From assembly GCA_963082975.1 (NCBI GenBank), contig OY720349.1:64726501-64790500 (forward strand): a stretch of 64,000 nt of DNA, written 5' to 3'. This document shows positions 10,888 to 23,005 of the stretch, piece by piece. The stretch is from Labia minor. Its lineage: Eukaryota; Arthropoda; Insecta; Dermaptera; Spongiphoridae. The notes under the pieces were generated by a model. It had not been told where the DNA came from, ran no database searches, and saw nothing but the letters and a program-made list of their open reading frames with translations. The translations under genes and the position numbers were made by a program. Position 1 is the first letter of the stretch, and each line of letters begins with the position of its first letter.

Positions 10888-13800
10888 ATTCTTACTACAT
10901 TATAATTAATTAATTGTCATGACTAATTGTAAGTAAATTTTGGTATCATATAAAATAATTATTTATTTTATAAGGTATAATTTGTAGTATTTATTTTTTA
11001 TAGCTTGTGTGTGTGATCACTGCTATTATATTTTCCCCAAGTTTTTTTTTATTTCAATTATTATCCATTCAATAAAATTATCAAATATTTATAAAAATAC
11101 AAGTAAATAGTATATATGATTGTTTATTTTATCTTCAAATACGATATCATATACATATATATATATATAGTTAACCATTAAAATGTCTTAGATACATAGA
11201 CATTATACAAAGATTATAGATAAAATGTAATGGAAGTTTCTGATCGATTGTTTAGCAAATTTCTATGGCATGATTATGATAAATCTAGCGAGAGTATTGA
11301 TAAAGTTCATCTTCGAACAAGTTTCAATGCCGCTTAATCTTATTTAAAGGAAATTCAAGCATCAGTTGTTAACGGATGAATAATTAGAATAACAACACAA
11401 CACCCCACTTCGTCTTCCTTTCACCCCCTTCACCTCATTTACACCTCTTCACTCTTTCTTCCTTATGGAAGAGTGTTTTTCCTTTCGTCGGTGAGAGATT
11501 GAGAGAAAATGTGTGTAATAGAATATTAAATATTTAAAATAATTGAAATATCACTTTTTGAGATGAATTACAGTACATTGACTTAATATTATTAGAAAAT
11601 ATAAAAGTAATTCAAGTGAATATTATCAATTTAATATTGAGAAATATCAAATAAAATACCATCTGTTTGAGCTAGAGAACAAATATAAATTTGGAAATCA
11701 TTTTTTCACATAAGTGAAATTCAATTGATAAGAAATTTTATTTATAACCAATTGTAAAAAGAAACTATAATAAAAAAAAATAAAATTTTAGTAATCAATA
11801 CGAAAGATTTTGGCACACTTTTAAACTCGTTCTTCGTTTCGGTTTTATAGTCGTTCATCACGATTAATATAATTATTAAATAAAAAAATTCCAAATATTA
11901 ATACTATATTCTTCTATTAATTAACTGAATTATTCGATTTTTTAATAAATAAATTTAAAAACTTTAAAAAATAAAAACAAATATTTTCTACCTTAAAATT
12001 TTAATTTCTATTTAAAAACCCCTAAAATTGAATTTCAATTTTTAATTATAGATAATTATTTCAAAAGTTTATTTTATTCAAAATTAATAATTATTACAAA
12101 ATTAATTAATATCTATTTATTTTTTTATTATATTATATTATATAATATTAAAATAAATAAATATTGTTATTGTTATATTTATTTTGATATTTATATATGC
12201 TCACGCCAAGTTTTAATCCATTTGTGGTTTTCATCAGGCAACTAGTTGGAGTGTTTCACACCAGATGGTGTTTACATATAAATTGAAAAGAATTCTTTTT
12301 GTTTTGTACAAAAATGATTCTAACAACATGCATATGTTTCACTCATCCTTCCTCTCCTCTCACCCTCTTCCTCCTCTCCCTTGACATAGGAACGAATAAA
12401 CTTTTGCCGAGGAATACAAGAGTCCACTTTTCATCAAAGGGAGAGAAGCCGACAGACGGTCGGTGACTGAAAACAACCGGACTTTGGCTACCACAATGTC
12501 CCAGAACACACCCGTCGTTCTTCTCGGCTGGCTTCACTTGCAAATAAAAATTGCATTTCATAGTCAACATCAAAAGAGTGATGTTTCCCATTTAATCATT
12601 CTGGGCTTTGTTTATTAAGTACCATGTTTTTATTGTTCAGGAGGGATGTGGGAGTTTAAAACTCATCAGAAACCATAAAGCATCTACTTATATATTTGTT
12701 TACTTCTCGCAAATAACCAAATTCTACCTAAAATCACATATCGAATTACAATCAAACTAAAATGAACATGTAGTTGAAATATTTCATGTTTCATTTTTTT
12801 TTTTTTATAAAAGATTATTTTGATATTATTATTGATACAATTGTAATACTTGGAAAAGCTAGGTATTTTCACTAATTACATTAAATAACTTTCATTTATT
12901 GACTCTAATCATTAATCATGAAATCAATCGGTGAAATCAAATTTTAGCAAATATTAAATTATAATATAAATTCCAATATAATGAAATTAGTAAATGATAA
13001 GAATTAAATAGAAATATAGAGGAATGAGATTGTGTGCTACAGCCAAAAAGTTCCTAAGTTCATTTCTAATAATTTCTTGAATATTCCCTAATTATTAGAG
13101 AATTAAACACTGGTCTTTTGTGTTACAATTTTATTCTTTTGAATGGGATTGGTCGACCACACCACTCTAAAATTGACAACATTCTCGTCTCATTAAAATT
13201 AGCAAAGTTTTTTTTTTGCAAATGTAGTAGTAATACTTTTGGTATATTATAATACGATTAAAAAGCAAACTTAGATATGTGTACTCTTCTGGAATAATAG
13301 CAGAAGGAAGAGACTAATAGAGGTGATTTTTCTCTTCTTAACCTCGTTTAATTTATAATCATGCCTAGGGGGAAAGATAAAAAGTCGAGAATTAGTTCAT
13401 CATATTAATAACTCATTGTTTTCTTAAGTAAAAAAGGTGATTTATTTTGATGTTGTTGAAAAGTTGGAGCAAAGTTTTGTTGAAAGTTTTAGAGTAGCCA
13501 AATCTTCTCTTTTCTTTAATTATATATTTATAAGTTCAATTATCTCCTATAAAGGAATATGTGTTCTATATTTATAGCAAAATAAGTATTTCTCATTCCT
13601 TTAGATGAATCTATCAGATTATTCAATAACTTTTAAAATGGTATGAGTTTAAATTTTGTTATAAATACTACAATCTAAAAAGAGGACCTATAATTTCTCT
13701 ATTTATTTTGTAGAAAAATTTTTTTACATATTTTAAAAATCTTCTATATTTATGAGATTAATTATTTTATTTTTTTTTATTTAGTTCAACAATTATTCGA

Positions 13801-14126
13801 AATTTTAATAATTTCAGATGATGGAAATTAAAGTTTTGTAACTGTCCTGTATGTAATAATTTTATTATCGAAAATAAATATTTTCAATTATTATTAAAGG
13901 TATTGTATTTTTTTTGCTTTTGCTTTCATTTTCATGACTAATTGATATTTTTTTATGTATTTTACATTGGCAATTATTTAAAAAAAAGTATACTAAATTG
14001 ATGTGAAGGAGAAGGGAGATTTGGTCCCCTGGGCATTCGTCTTCGTCATGTCGGGTCTTTTTTTCTGCTGGGTTTCGACTTTGTTTTGCACTTATCAGCG
14101 GGGCATTGCATCGGTTCCCTGAGAGC

Positions 14127-14160
14127 TATAAAAAGCGTGCGTGCTCTCCTTTTGCTTGCT
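14127..14160 (+). promoter_or_regulatory. Candidate intronic core promoter (TATA box)
   Basis: tataaaaag at 14127-14135 sits in a G+C-richer island (about 14010-14210), preceded by ttcggttccctgagagc-like sequence. A start site would fall near 14157. About 45 bases further on is a possible splice donor (caag|gtattt, 14203). No ORF follows, so this would be an alternative first exon or a non-coding transcript. The support is only motif and composition. Confidence 0.25.
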
Positions 14161-16742
14161 GAAATTTTGCAACCAATATTTGTCCCTGTCGGCGATTCCT
14201 CAAGGTATTTTCCTTGAAACTCACTCTCTTTCTTTTTCTTTCTTTCTTATTTTATTTCTTCAATACTCTATTGTGTAATTTATATCAACTAAAAATGGCT
14301 TTTTTTATATTAAATTTTTTTTTAATTATCAAAAATAATATATAATTATATATTTAGAGAGAGAGAATTATTATATATATTTTTAAAGAAAAAATTATAC
14401 TTTATAAAATAACAATATCATCATTTTATCATAAAAGAAGTAACACTGTAGAATTATGATAATTGAAGATTTAATTGTTCAACTGATAAAAATCATTATG
14501 AAGATTTTCTCAAAATTCTTGTACTTAGCATGCTTCAATTACTTCTAACCCACGACAACATTAAATTGTGTTCATTATCAATTATCATGCCAGGTTTTTT
14601 TATCATTTAATTTAAATAGTCATAGATCATGGAAAGGAAAATACTATTATTTGTTAAAATTTTAAAATATTATTGATTATTTATTGTAATACAAAATAAA
14701 AAAATATATTTGGATTACAAATTCTTAACATAATAAACATTAATGTTATGAAATAAAAAAAAAAAGTTTCAATTAAATTTTAGTACCGTATTATTATATT
14801 TATATAAGAAAAATTAACAAATAAATTTGCACTTTTTTCGCTTATTTTACTTTGCCAATATCCAATAAACTTACAAAGTGAGTTATTGTTGCAGTACAGT
14901 AGAAAAATTGACGGGTAATGGATTTTCCATTTTTTTTCTGTTTAAGATTTATGATCAAAATTTATTTGAAGGTTAGAAAAAAGCCTCTTTATTATAATGG
15001 AATTTATGTGTTTTTCAAGCGAAATAGAAGAAAACTAATTTACTTTACAATCTAGCTAAATCAAGTACTATCTCTATAATATAGAGGTATAGCTACATTT
15101 TGAAAGTATATTATAAAATAAAAAAAGATTATTTCTTTTATTAAAAATTTAAAAAAAAATATTATTGTTATTAAAAGAATTAGCAGATAAAAGATAATAT
15201 AAATAAAATTATAGAAGATAACTGAAATAGAAAAAATACTTATCTAAAAAATTATAAAAAGAAAGTATTCAAGAAATTTAAAGGAAAAGCTAATAACTGT
15301 AGACTATATATATATATATATATATATAAGTAAAAAGTTATTGAGATATAAAATGCTCAAAAGGATAGATATTCAGGATTGAAATTTTAAGGAACGACGT
15401 CTAAAGAAAATTAGGCCACAGAAATAAATATAGTCTAAAATATTATTTTATGATTAACTATCTTTAATTTTTTATAATTTATCATCTAAATTTTTAACTT
15501 TAGGACGAAACTTGTCTAGAATACATAAGTATTTCACAAATTGCTTGAATTGATAATAAGAAATCAGTAGTTATGGTATGCATTTCATAAGGATAAAGTT
15601 TCATATTTCAAACTTGATGCTTTCTTTCAGTTTTAAGTAAGTTATCATCACGAAGGTAAAAGACTTATTATTTTATCTGTGTAAATTATCAAACACATAA
15701 AGTCTAATAATATAATTGAAGAGGGATGATTTACAGAATGAATGGTGAGTTGAGAGAGAAACTTTCGGAATGATCAAATATTCGGAAAACTTGGTCGAAG
15801 CAAAGAGTTATAAATGTCACATGATTGGAAGATAGCGTTTCAGCTTTTAATTATAACGAAGAGGATTAGACCTATAAAATACCCATGAGAACTTTATGAT
15901 TTAAATGAACTTATATATTATTCTCTTTTGAAAAAGTTTCTTAATTAAAAAACAAACAATATTAAATAAGAAACGAGAAAATATCGTAAGAAGATTAAAT
16001 AAATATTAAATTATTATTTATTATTATTTGGAGTTTTAAAGACTCACCAGCTGTAATAGCCATTTGCATCGTTAATTATTATACATTATTGATTCCCTTA
16101 ATCAATTTTCTTTCTATCAAAGAGATTCTATCAATTAGAAATTAGTCAAAGAAAATATATTTATTTTTGTATTTCACAAGATCAAATATAAAAAGAAAAT
16201 GAATTAATTTTTAACTTAATCTAAATTTATGACATTTTTCATTATTTATCTTATAGGTTAATAAGATTATGAGAGTTTTAATTGAGAAGTATTTAATAAA
16301 AATCTTTAAAAAAAAGTCTTCGCATTATTATAAGGTCTAACCGAAGGACATGGCACGTATTTTATATCCCGAAAACTAACCTTTTTGGTGTGGAAAAGGC
16401 ATTGGGGGACGATAGTAGCCCCCTATACGACCAGATGAAGTGTGTCTACCTTAGTTATAAGCGAACCTCCGTATAAAGAGAATTTGTTTAGTTCGCCATA
16501 TTGAAGATCAACACAAGCGAAATTTCATCATATTTATTTCAAAGACTAATAATTTGTTTTCCTTTGCAATGTTAATAAGTGTAGTGAGGTTCGGAATTCA
16601 TATATTTAATATATACAGCATATATACATTATTAATTAATTTTAAAGTGACATTTATTAGAATGTTAAAATTTATAGATTTATTTAATAAGGTTGGTATA
16701 AGTAATATTGTTCACTATCAGCTGTAATGTCGGCGGCGGGCG

Positions 16743-16755
16743 GTTTCCAAGCAAC
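16743..16755. promoter_or_regulatory. Second X-box-like motif
   Basis: gtttccaagcaac fits the looser insect X-box RYYNYY-N(1-3)-RRNRAC. It sits in a short G+C-rich patch (gtcggcggcgggcgg) about 480 bp from the perfect X-box. Confidence 0.2.
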
Positions 16756-16974
16756 GTGCTTTCGGATTGTTATAAAATTATAAGTATTTATAAATGCTCG
16801 AGGAACATTCGGTGAAATAATTTTTTTTTAAATTTAAATTTGTAAAGAATTTGTATTTGGCAGAATTTTTATTTGCAATACCGCTAAATAGATGTTAGTA
16901 GTAGTCTACGAATGCATGTTCAGTTAGAATGTTATATTATATTTATTAAAATACAATAATATGTTTTTACTTAC

Positions 16975-17173
16975 ACAGATCCCAATCTTTCAATATCAGT
17001 ACAAGCTCATTAACAGTACGAAGTCCATCTAATTTATATTTTCTGGTGTTGCAAAAGTCCATAAACAATTTCCAAATGTATTTCTTATTTGATAAAGTAT
17101 TTTTCGGTGAATTTTTTTAAATAATTTCATTAATAGAATCATTATTTTCGTCACCATATCGTGAAAATAACAT
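16975..17173 (-). pseudogene. Short minus-strand coding exon, possibly Crypton/KIAA1958-like
   Basis: From ATG at 17173 (reading leftwards) the frame gives MLFSRYGDENNDSINEII, one stop, then KNSPKNTLSNKKYIWKLF, MDFCNTRKYKLDGLRTV and NELVLILKDWDL. It ends exactly at a consensus splice donor t|gtaagtaa (16974). The pattern 'IIxKNSPKNTxxxxKxIWKxFxxFCxxRxYxLD...ELxxILKDW' resembles the N-terminal domain of Crypton-derived tyrosine-recombinase-like proteins common in arthropods. In that family the stop position would normally be glutamate (GAA to TAA). No second exon was found to the left. It may be a broken copy of a multi-exon host or transposon-derived gene. Family confidence is low, coding character moderate. 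Confidence 0.4.
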
Positions 17174-17219
17174 TTTAAAATTCAAAGGATTACTATTTAT
17201 TAAATAGCAAAAACAGTTT

Positions 17220-17232
17220 GTTGCCTAGCAAC
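17220..17232. promoter_or_regulatory. RFX-type X-box
   Basis: gttgcctagcaac matches the X-box GTNRCC-N(0-3)-RGYAAC exactly with one spacer base and is a perfect palindrome. It lies 47 bp upstream of the minus-strand ATG at 17173, with a CCAAT box (ccaataag on the minus strand, about 17287) and cacgtg (17311-17316) further upstream. X-boxes near starts are typical of ciliary genes, but no such gene is visible. Confidence 0.35.
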
Positions 17233-17413
17233 AAGCAAGAGGGATCTTACCAAACGGAGGGATCTTTTCAGTGTAATTGTTCTCTTATTGGCTATTTTTG
17301 AACACGTGACTTGGAATTGAAGAATTTGATTTGCTATTCATTTCATCAAAAAATTTTCAGGTTAATTTTTATTTCCTATAACAATTATATTTTAATTAAA
17401 AAAATTAAATAAA

Positions 17414-17444
<31 letters not shown>

Positions 17445-20344
17445 TGACATCGAATAAATTAGTGTTAGCACATTTTATCAAATCATTAAAAGCGGGTGGG
17501 AAAAAAATCTCAGTTTTGATGATAGAAGCATTTTTATCGTCCCTGGTTGAAATCAACGTTGACAACTCATCAAGCGGGGGCCACAGGCGATAGATAGAAA
17601 AGGTGGATGGCAGACAAGGCGGAGGGGAAATCGAGGTATATGATAGAGGTGGGGTGAGGTAGATGAATGGGATTGTGTGTAAAAAACAGATTCTTCATAA
17701 ATCGTTTTACCAAATGAAATCAACACGAAAAGTTGATTAAATGAATTTTCAGTCATGGCAAAAATAATGGAATGAGAAATAACAACAACAACAACCAATA
17801 ACAAAAGGCTCAGTATTAGGAAAAAAACAAGTAGATAAGCTGATTAAGAGAAGTTTACGAGGGAATATACGAAGACATCGCTTTGGAAATGAAAAATTTA
17901 CTTGCTTTCATAAATAGATTTTTCCTAATATCTTTATAAATCTACTCGTATAAATAAAATTAGATTTTCATATATATATATATATATATATATACATTTA
18001 TATTAAAATATCGAAATCACAACAAATAATTTTTAAAATTAAATTCCTCTTATTGATTCTTTAAAGGGATAAAATCAATGAATAACCATTTAAAAAAAAT
18101 TTGAAAATTTAAATTAGTTTATTTTGTAGCAGAAACAGATTTTTGGGGAAGAAAAGAAGTAGAATAATCGAATTTCGACTTATTTGGGTAAAGTTTTGAA
18201 AAATAATCGGTTGCTTGTTTAGCTGTGTCCAGTCGAAAACGGTTCTATACTATCTTTGGTAAATTGATAGAATAGAATGTAAGAAAATTATTATTAATAG
18301 CATATGTAGACGAAATGATTTGAAGCTCTTAATTAATAAAATAGAAAATAGAAAATTTTTGTAAGTTATTTCTCTCTTAATAAAAATAAATTTTAATTAA
18401 ATATTCATTAAAGTTTCAAATAGTTCAATTTATTGTTAAGATTTAGCTTTATACTTTAATTTCGATTTTTTTACCATTTTCTTCCAAATAAAAGCTGATG
18501 ATGGTGTAACAACCAAAATGTTCATAAAATGAATATCTTAATAAACTTGTGTGAAATTTCATCGAGTTTTTTAATTAATAATTATTCTAATTAAGTTGAA
18601 TATTTTTAAGTTTTATTTTTTAGATTACACATAATATATTATAATGTTTTTTTAGTGGCTACCATTATATCAATTATTTTCATATGAAATTTTTGTTGAA
18701 TATAATTTATATATAATAAATATCCAATCAATATGTCAAGAAAAAAATTGGATTCATAGAAAATATAATATAATATAATCAAATTATGTTTAGAGAGAGA
18801 AATGGATTCCAATTAACAGATTTTTCTATTCTGTTAAATTTTTTATTTCATTTGCAAGTAAATTTATTAATTATAAAATTGAATTTTAGGGAGAATATAT
18901 ACCTCTAAATGTCTTAATTTCTTAATGTAATTGACAATTTGTAATTTTCTTGGAAAGCATCATCTAGGAGAGAAGAATTATGTAGAATTAATAAAATTAC
19001 GTTAAAATATTCAAAATTAATTGAAATTTATTAAATGAGCAAAAATTAAAAAATAATTCACGAGCATATAAATATATAAATTTATTTATTTTTTTTTTTT
19101 TTCATTATTTTAAAAATAAAATTATAAAACATTTTCCTCCTTAATAAATTGAAAATAAAAAAATATTTTTATTGGGGAATTTTTCTAAATTACTTATTTA
19201 CCTATATAATATATTCTATTATTAACTCAGTCATCTTCATCCCAATACTTATTGCATATCTTATTCATTAAAAAAAAACAGAAAAAATATTTATTTATTT
19301 AAATCATTTTTATTTTTATTTTATTTTATTTCTATTTTTTTTTTTTTTTTTTTTTTTTTAATTTCTCATTTTTATATCGTAAATCCAAAATGAACGAAAG
19401 AAAGCAAAAGAAAATAAGACAAAGTGAATGAAGAGAAAAGAGAATTCTATAAATTTTGTTTAAGCAAAAAACCTCATCTCCTTAAACAGGAAAAAAAAAT
19501 TATAATCCACCTCTTATAAATAAAATCTCTAATTCTTTTTCTTAAAGCCGTATTTTATCTCTCTCTCTCTCTTACTCACTCACTCACTCTCTCTCTCTTC
19601 ATTTTGTTTCTTTCAATATAATCTCTGCTATATTTTAATCATGAATTTTTAAATAAAAATAGTAAAAGGAAACAAAAAAAAAATAAAAAAAATAAAAATA
19701 AAAATAAAAAAAAAAGTAAAAAAAAAGATGAGAAAAGGAGCTTCTTTAGATTATAATTCATTTTTTATAGATGAATTAAAATGAAAGCTGAATCGTATTA
19801 TGTTCTTCTGTTTGCCATTTTTTACTAGACGTATTTCATTTTCCTAGACTATTCATTCAAAGAATTTTAAAGAATTTTTTTTAATTTTTCTTTTCTTTTT
19901 CAAATATCTAAGATCTTTGAAATTTTTTTTTTTTTTTTTTTTTTTTAGATATCAGTATTTTTAATTATATTTTTAAATTTGAAGATTGTAGGCTGTAATT
20001 TATTTCTCCAAATTTTATTTTAAATGGATAAAATTATTCTAATAAAAAGTCCTTAACGTTTTATTTATTTATTTTCTTGACTTTTACACGTGTATGATCT
20101 TTGTCAAATTTAACCAGTATTCGCAGTGATTAGAATTTAATTATTTAACCTTAAGGTTAAGTGAACTTGACAAAGTTGACCACAAGTTCGGCGGGTTACA
20201 TCTATAACAGTCAATATTTAAATTATAAAAAAAATTTTTTTATAAAGTTTAATATTCGGATATATATTTGAATATATTTTATATATTTTTCATTCAATGA
20301 GAGGCTTGGCGTAAGGTTGATGTCATTTTCCCCAAACCCATATT

Positions 20345-20402
20345 ATAAAGAGAAGTTAAAAAATATATCATATATATGATACATATTTTAACTTCTCTTT
20401 AT
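20345..20402. repeat. Perfect hairpin
   Basis: ataaagagaagttaaaa (20345-20361) and its exact inverted copy ttttaacttctctttat (20386-20402) flank a loop that is itself near-palindromic (atatcatatatatgatacat). It is not a terminator in a eukaryote. It may be a tiny foldback element. Confidence 0.6.
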
Positions 20403-20559
20403 ATATATAAATATATAAAGTTGTATATATTCAGGGTGAACTGAGAATGATTGGTCCTTATATATATAGAGAGAGAGAGAAAGAGAGAGAGAGGGAAGGG
20501 AAAAAAATAAAAAAAAATAAATAAATAAACGGTAAGGGGTCCTTTATAAAAGAGATAAA

Positions 20560-20960
20560 CTAGAAATTAAATATCTCCTAATGTGGCCCATAAAGAGGCG
20601 AGCACCATTTGTTAAATTGCTCTGGGTGTGTTTCTAGACCACCCCCATTCACCCTTCTGATTTAAAGTATCCATTTTTATTTCGAGAGGCTCCACTCCAA
20701 GTGTTCCTAACAAAAGGATAAGTGATTTGTATTTGCTTTACTGTTTTTTATTTCTTTGTCCTCGGGGCGTCGGTGCGTGCAAAGTGTCACTTACACTCCT
20801 CCTCGGTTCCATCGTCCACCCTCAACCTCCACTGTCCTCTGTCTCAGGCTGCTACGTGGATGGTGTGTAACCCTTTTCGCGTTTTTCTTTTTCTCTAAGA
20901 GTTGAAGGCTGTGAAGGGGAAGATCGCATTTGCACCCCAATCCAAAGATGTCGAGGACCT
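20560..20960. other. G+C-richer intronic island, candidate conserved non-coding DNA
   Basis: About 400 bp with near-balanced base use inside the 27.5-kb intron, including cggggcgtcggtgcgtgcaa and tctcaggctgctacgtggat. There is no coding frame and no repeat signature. It is either constrained regulatory DNA or an old unrecognised insertion. Confidence 0.25.
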
Positions 20961-22509
20961 CTTGCCACCTCTAGTCAGATTTATTTATAAAAACAAAATA
21001 TGGAGGTAGAAAAAAAGAGATAGTCATTTTTCATCGCTCGAAGATTTTTTTTTAATAGCTAACCAGTGAAGTTAAGGAAATTAGATATAATTTTTTTTTT
21101 TTTTTTTTTAAAAAAAACTTTATTTAGATTTTTCTTTAATCAATTTGATAGTTATTTAGCTTCGTTGGCTCTTCTTACTTTTCCTTGTAAATGTTTATTG
21201 TATTGTTTTAGTGTATATAATTTAATTAATCTTTAATAGATAATATTATCTGTTCAAATAGTTATGTATCTTCTATGATACTAATTATACTAATTATAAA
21301 GACTTATTAAGACAATGGTTTTGAACATCATTATATTTATATTAGGAGTTTTAAATTATTACTAAATAAAAAGAAAGAATATTATTTTATTTTCATTAAT
21401 TTCTTATATATTTTTTATTTAATATTATATATGTAGAGATACTCGTTTTATTTCCCATATAATATTTAGGTATATATATTTTAGGTAATAAAATATTCAT
21501 TATAGAATGGCTTTTTATTCAGCAATGGGATTCTAATAAGTTGATATCGAAATTAAATTATGATTTAAAATTAAATATAACTGAACTGTAATATCGAATT
21601 AAAAAACATTATTTAGATTATATTTATAGAAATTAATAAATCAGAATTTGTGATATATTATACATATTTAATTATATTATATTATAGTTAATGATTATCT
21701 CTATGGTTTATTTAAATTGTTTTTTCCTTTTTTTTAGTGAAGTAATCATTTAAAATATACCCATATACATATTTCAATCAATAATAATCTATTCATTTAA
21801 TGTTGATAGACTTTTCATGTTATTTGGCAATAAAATTAATATATTTTAAGAATACAAATGATAAAAATTATTCACATTTTTATTAAATTATATAATATTA
21901 AAATGATATATGATGAGAGAAGGTAAATCAACCAGATTCATTGGAACGTTACGGCGCATTAACGTATTAGCCCCTTTACTCAAACAACATTGGAACGGTT
22001 TGTGAATATGCTTGTAATCTTTAATAGAAATAATTTAATATTCTTCAGAAGACAAGGATTGTTGCTTAGTTTTGACAAAAGAAACGATCCTGATTGGTGG
22101 TTGGCGTGTGAGAAACGAATCCAATTCAATGGATGGATCCATTGAAATGCTTTCATAATAGGGAACAAAAGACAGATACTAACTACAGACCAAGGGAATA
22201 TTAGTAAAGAAAGGAGATCGAAAATTTTGCATTTGGAAAGTTCCCCTGACGTCATTCATTCTGTTCGTGCAATCATATTTGATCTATTATTGAGATATTA
22301 ATTTAGGAATCAATTCAAATTGTCCCGAGTACAAACATTCACAAAATTTGAATTTTTTAAACTTTTTTATTTAATAATGAGATTTATATAATAATAATAA
22401 TAATAATATATAATTATGAATTTAGGTACAAATTATTGTTGAAAGTATAAGTTAGAGTAACAGTTTACTCTCATTTAGATAAATTTAAGGGAACCTATTT
22501 TATTATTTG

Positions 22510-22840
22510 ACCATCAGATGGCTCTACTAATTTTCGGTTTTTATAAATTCGGTTTGGATATAAGAAGATTAAAAAATTAATTAATTAATTTTCCTATATC
22601 CAAACCGAACTTATAAAAACCGAAAATTAGTGAATAAGTTAATAATTGGTGAATTAGTCAATAAAACATTATTAAATTGCTGCTCATTCATAACTACAAT
22701 AGTTTATATGCAAACTTTAATAATTTTTAACTCGTAAACTAGAAACGACCGCCACATACTTCTTGATGAAAGTTTGTTTGGAATCTAAAGATGAATCTAC
22801 TGGTAAAGTTTTATCAAAATTTATCATACATACATATAAG
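22510..22840. mobile_element. Long-TIR element, partial copy
   Basis: Shares with 28859-29361 the blocks ccatcagatggc/ctaccagatggc, actaattttcggttt, ttttcctatatccaaaccga, gtgaattagtcaataaaaca and the right-end block tttggaat...actggtaaagt. Its own centre is a 37-bp hairpin (22526-22562 with 22595-22631, one mismatch). No left terminal repeat is recognisable, so it is truncated. Confidence 0.7.
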
Positions 22841-22949
22841 TATACAATTACCGTTTGTTTTTTATGCTTCCTAAGTACATCTCATATAAAAAAAATGTAA
22901 ACAAAATCATATGTATGTATAATTGAATGGAAATATATATCTATAATAA

Positions 22950-22955
<6 letters not shown>

Positions 22956-23005
<50 letters not shown>
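22956..23005. repeat. Compound (TA)n(GA)n microsatellite
   Basis: About 12 TA units run directly into about 12 GA units. Other sizeable TA tracts: 5573-5596, 15305-15328, 17971-17994, 31778-31811, 33009-33049, 35429-35449, 43928-43954, 57408-57431. A GA tract lies at 20469-20494. Confidence 0.9.
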
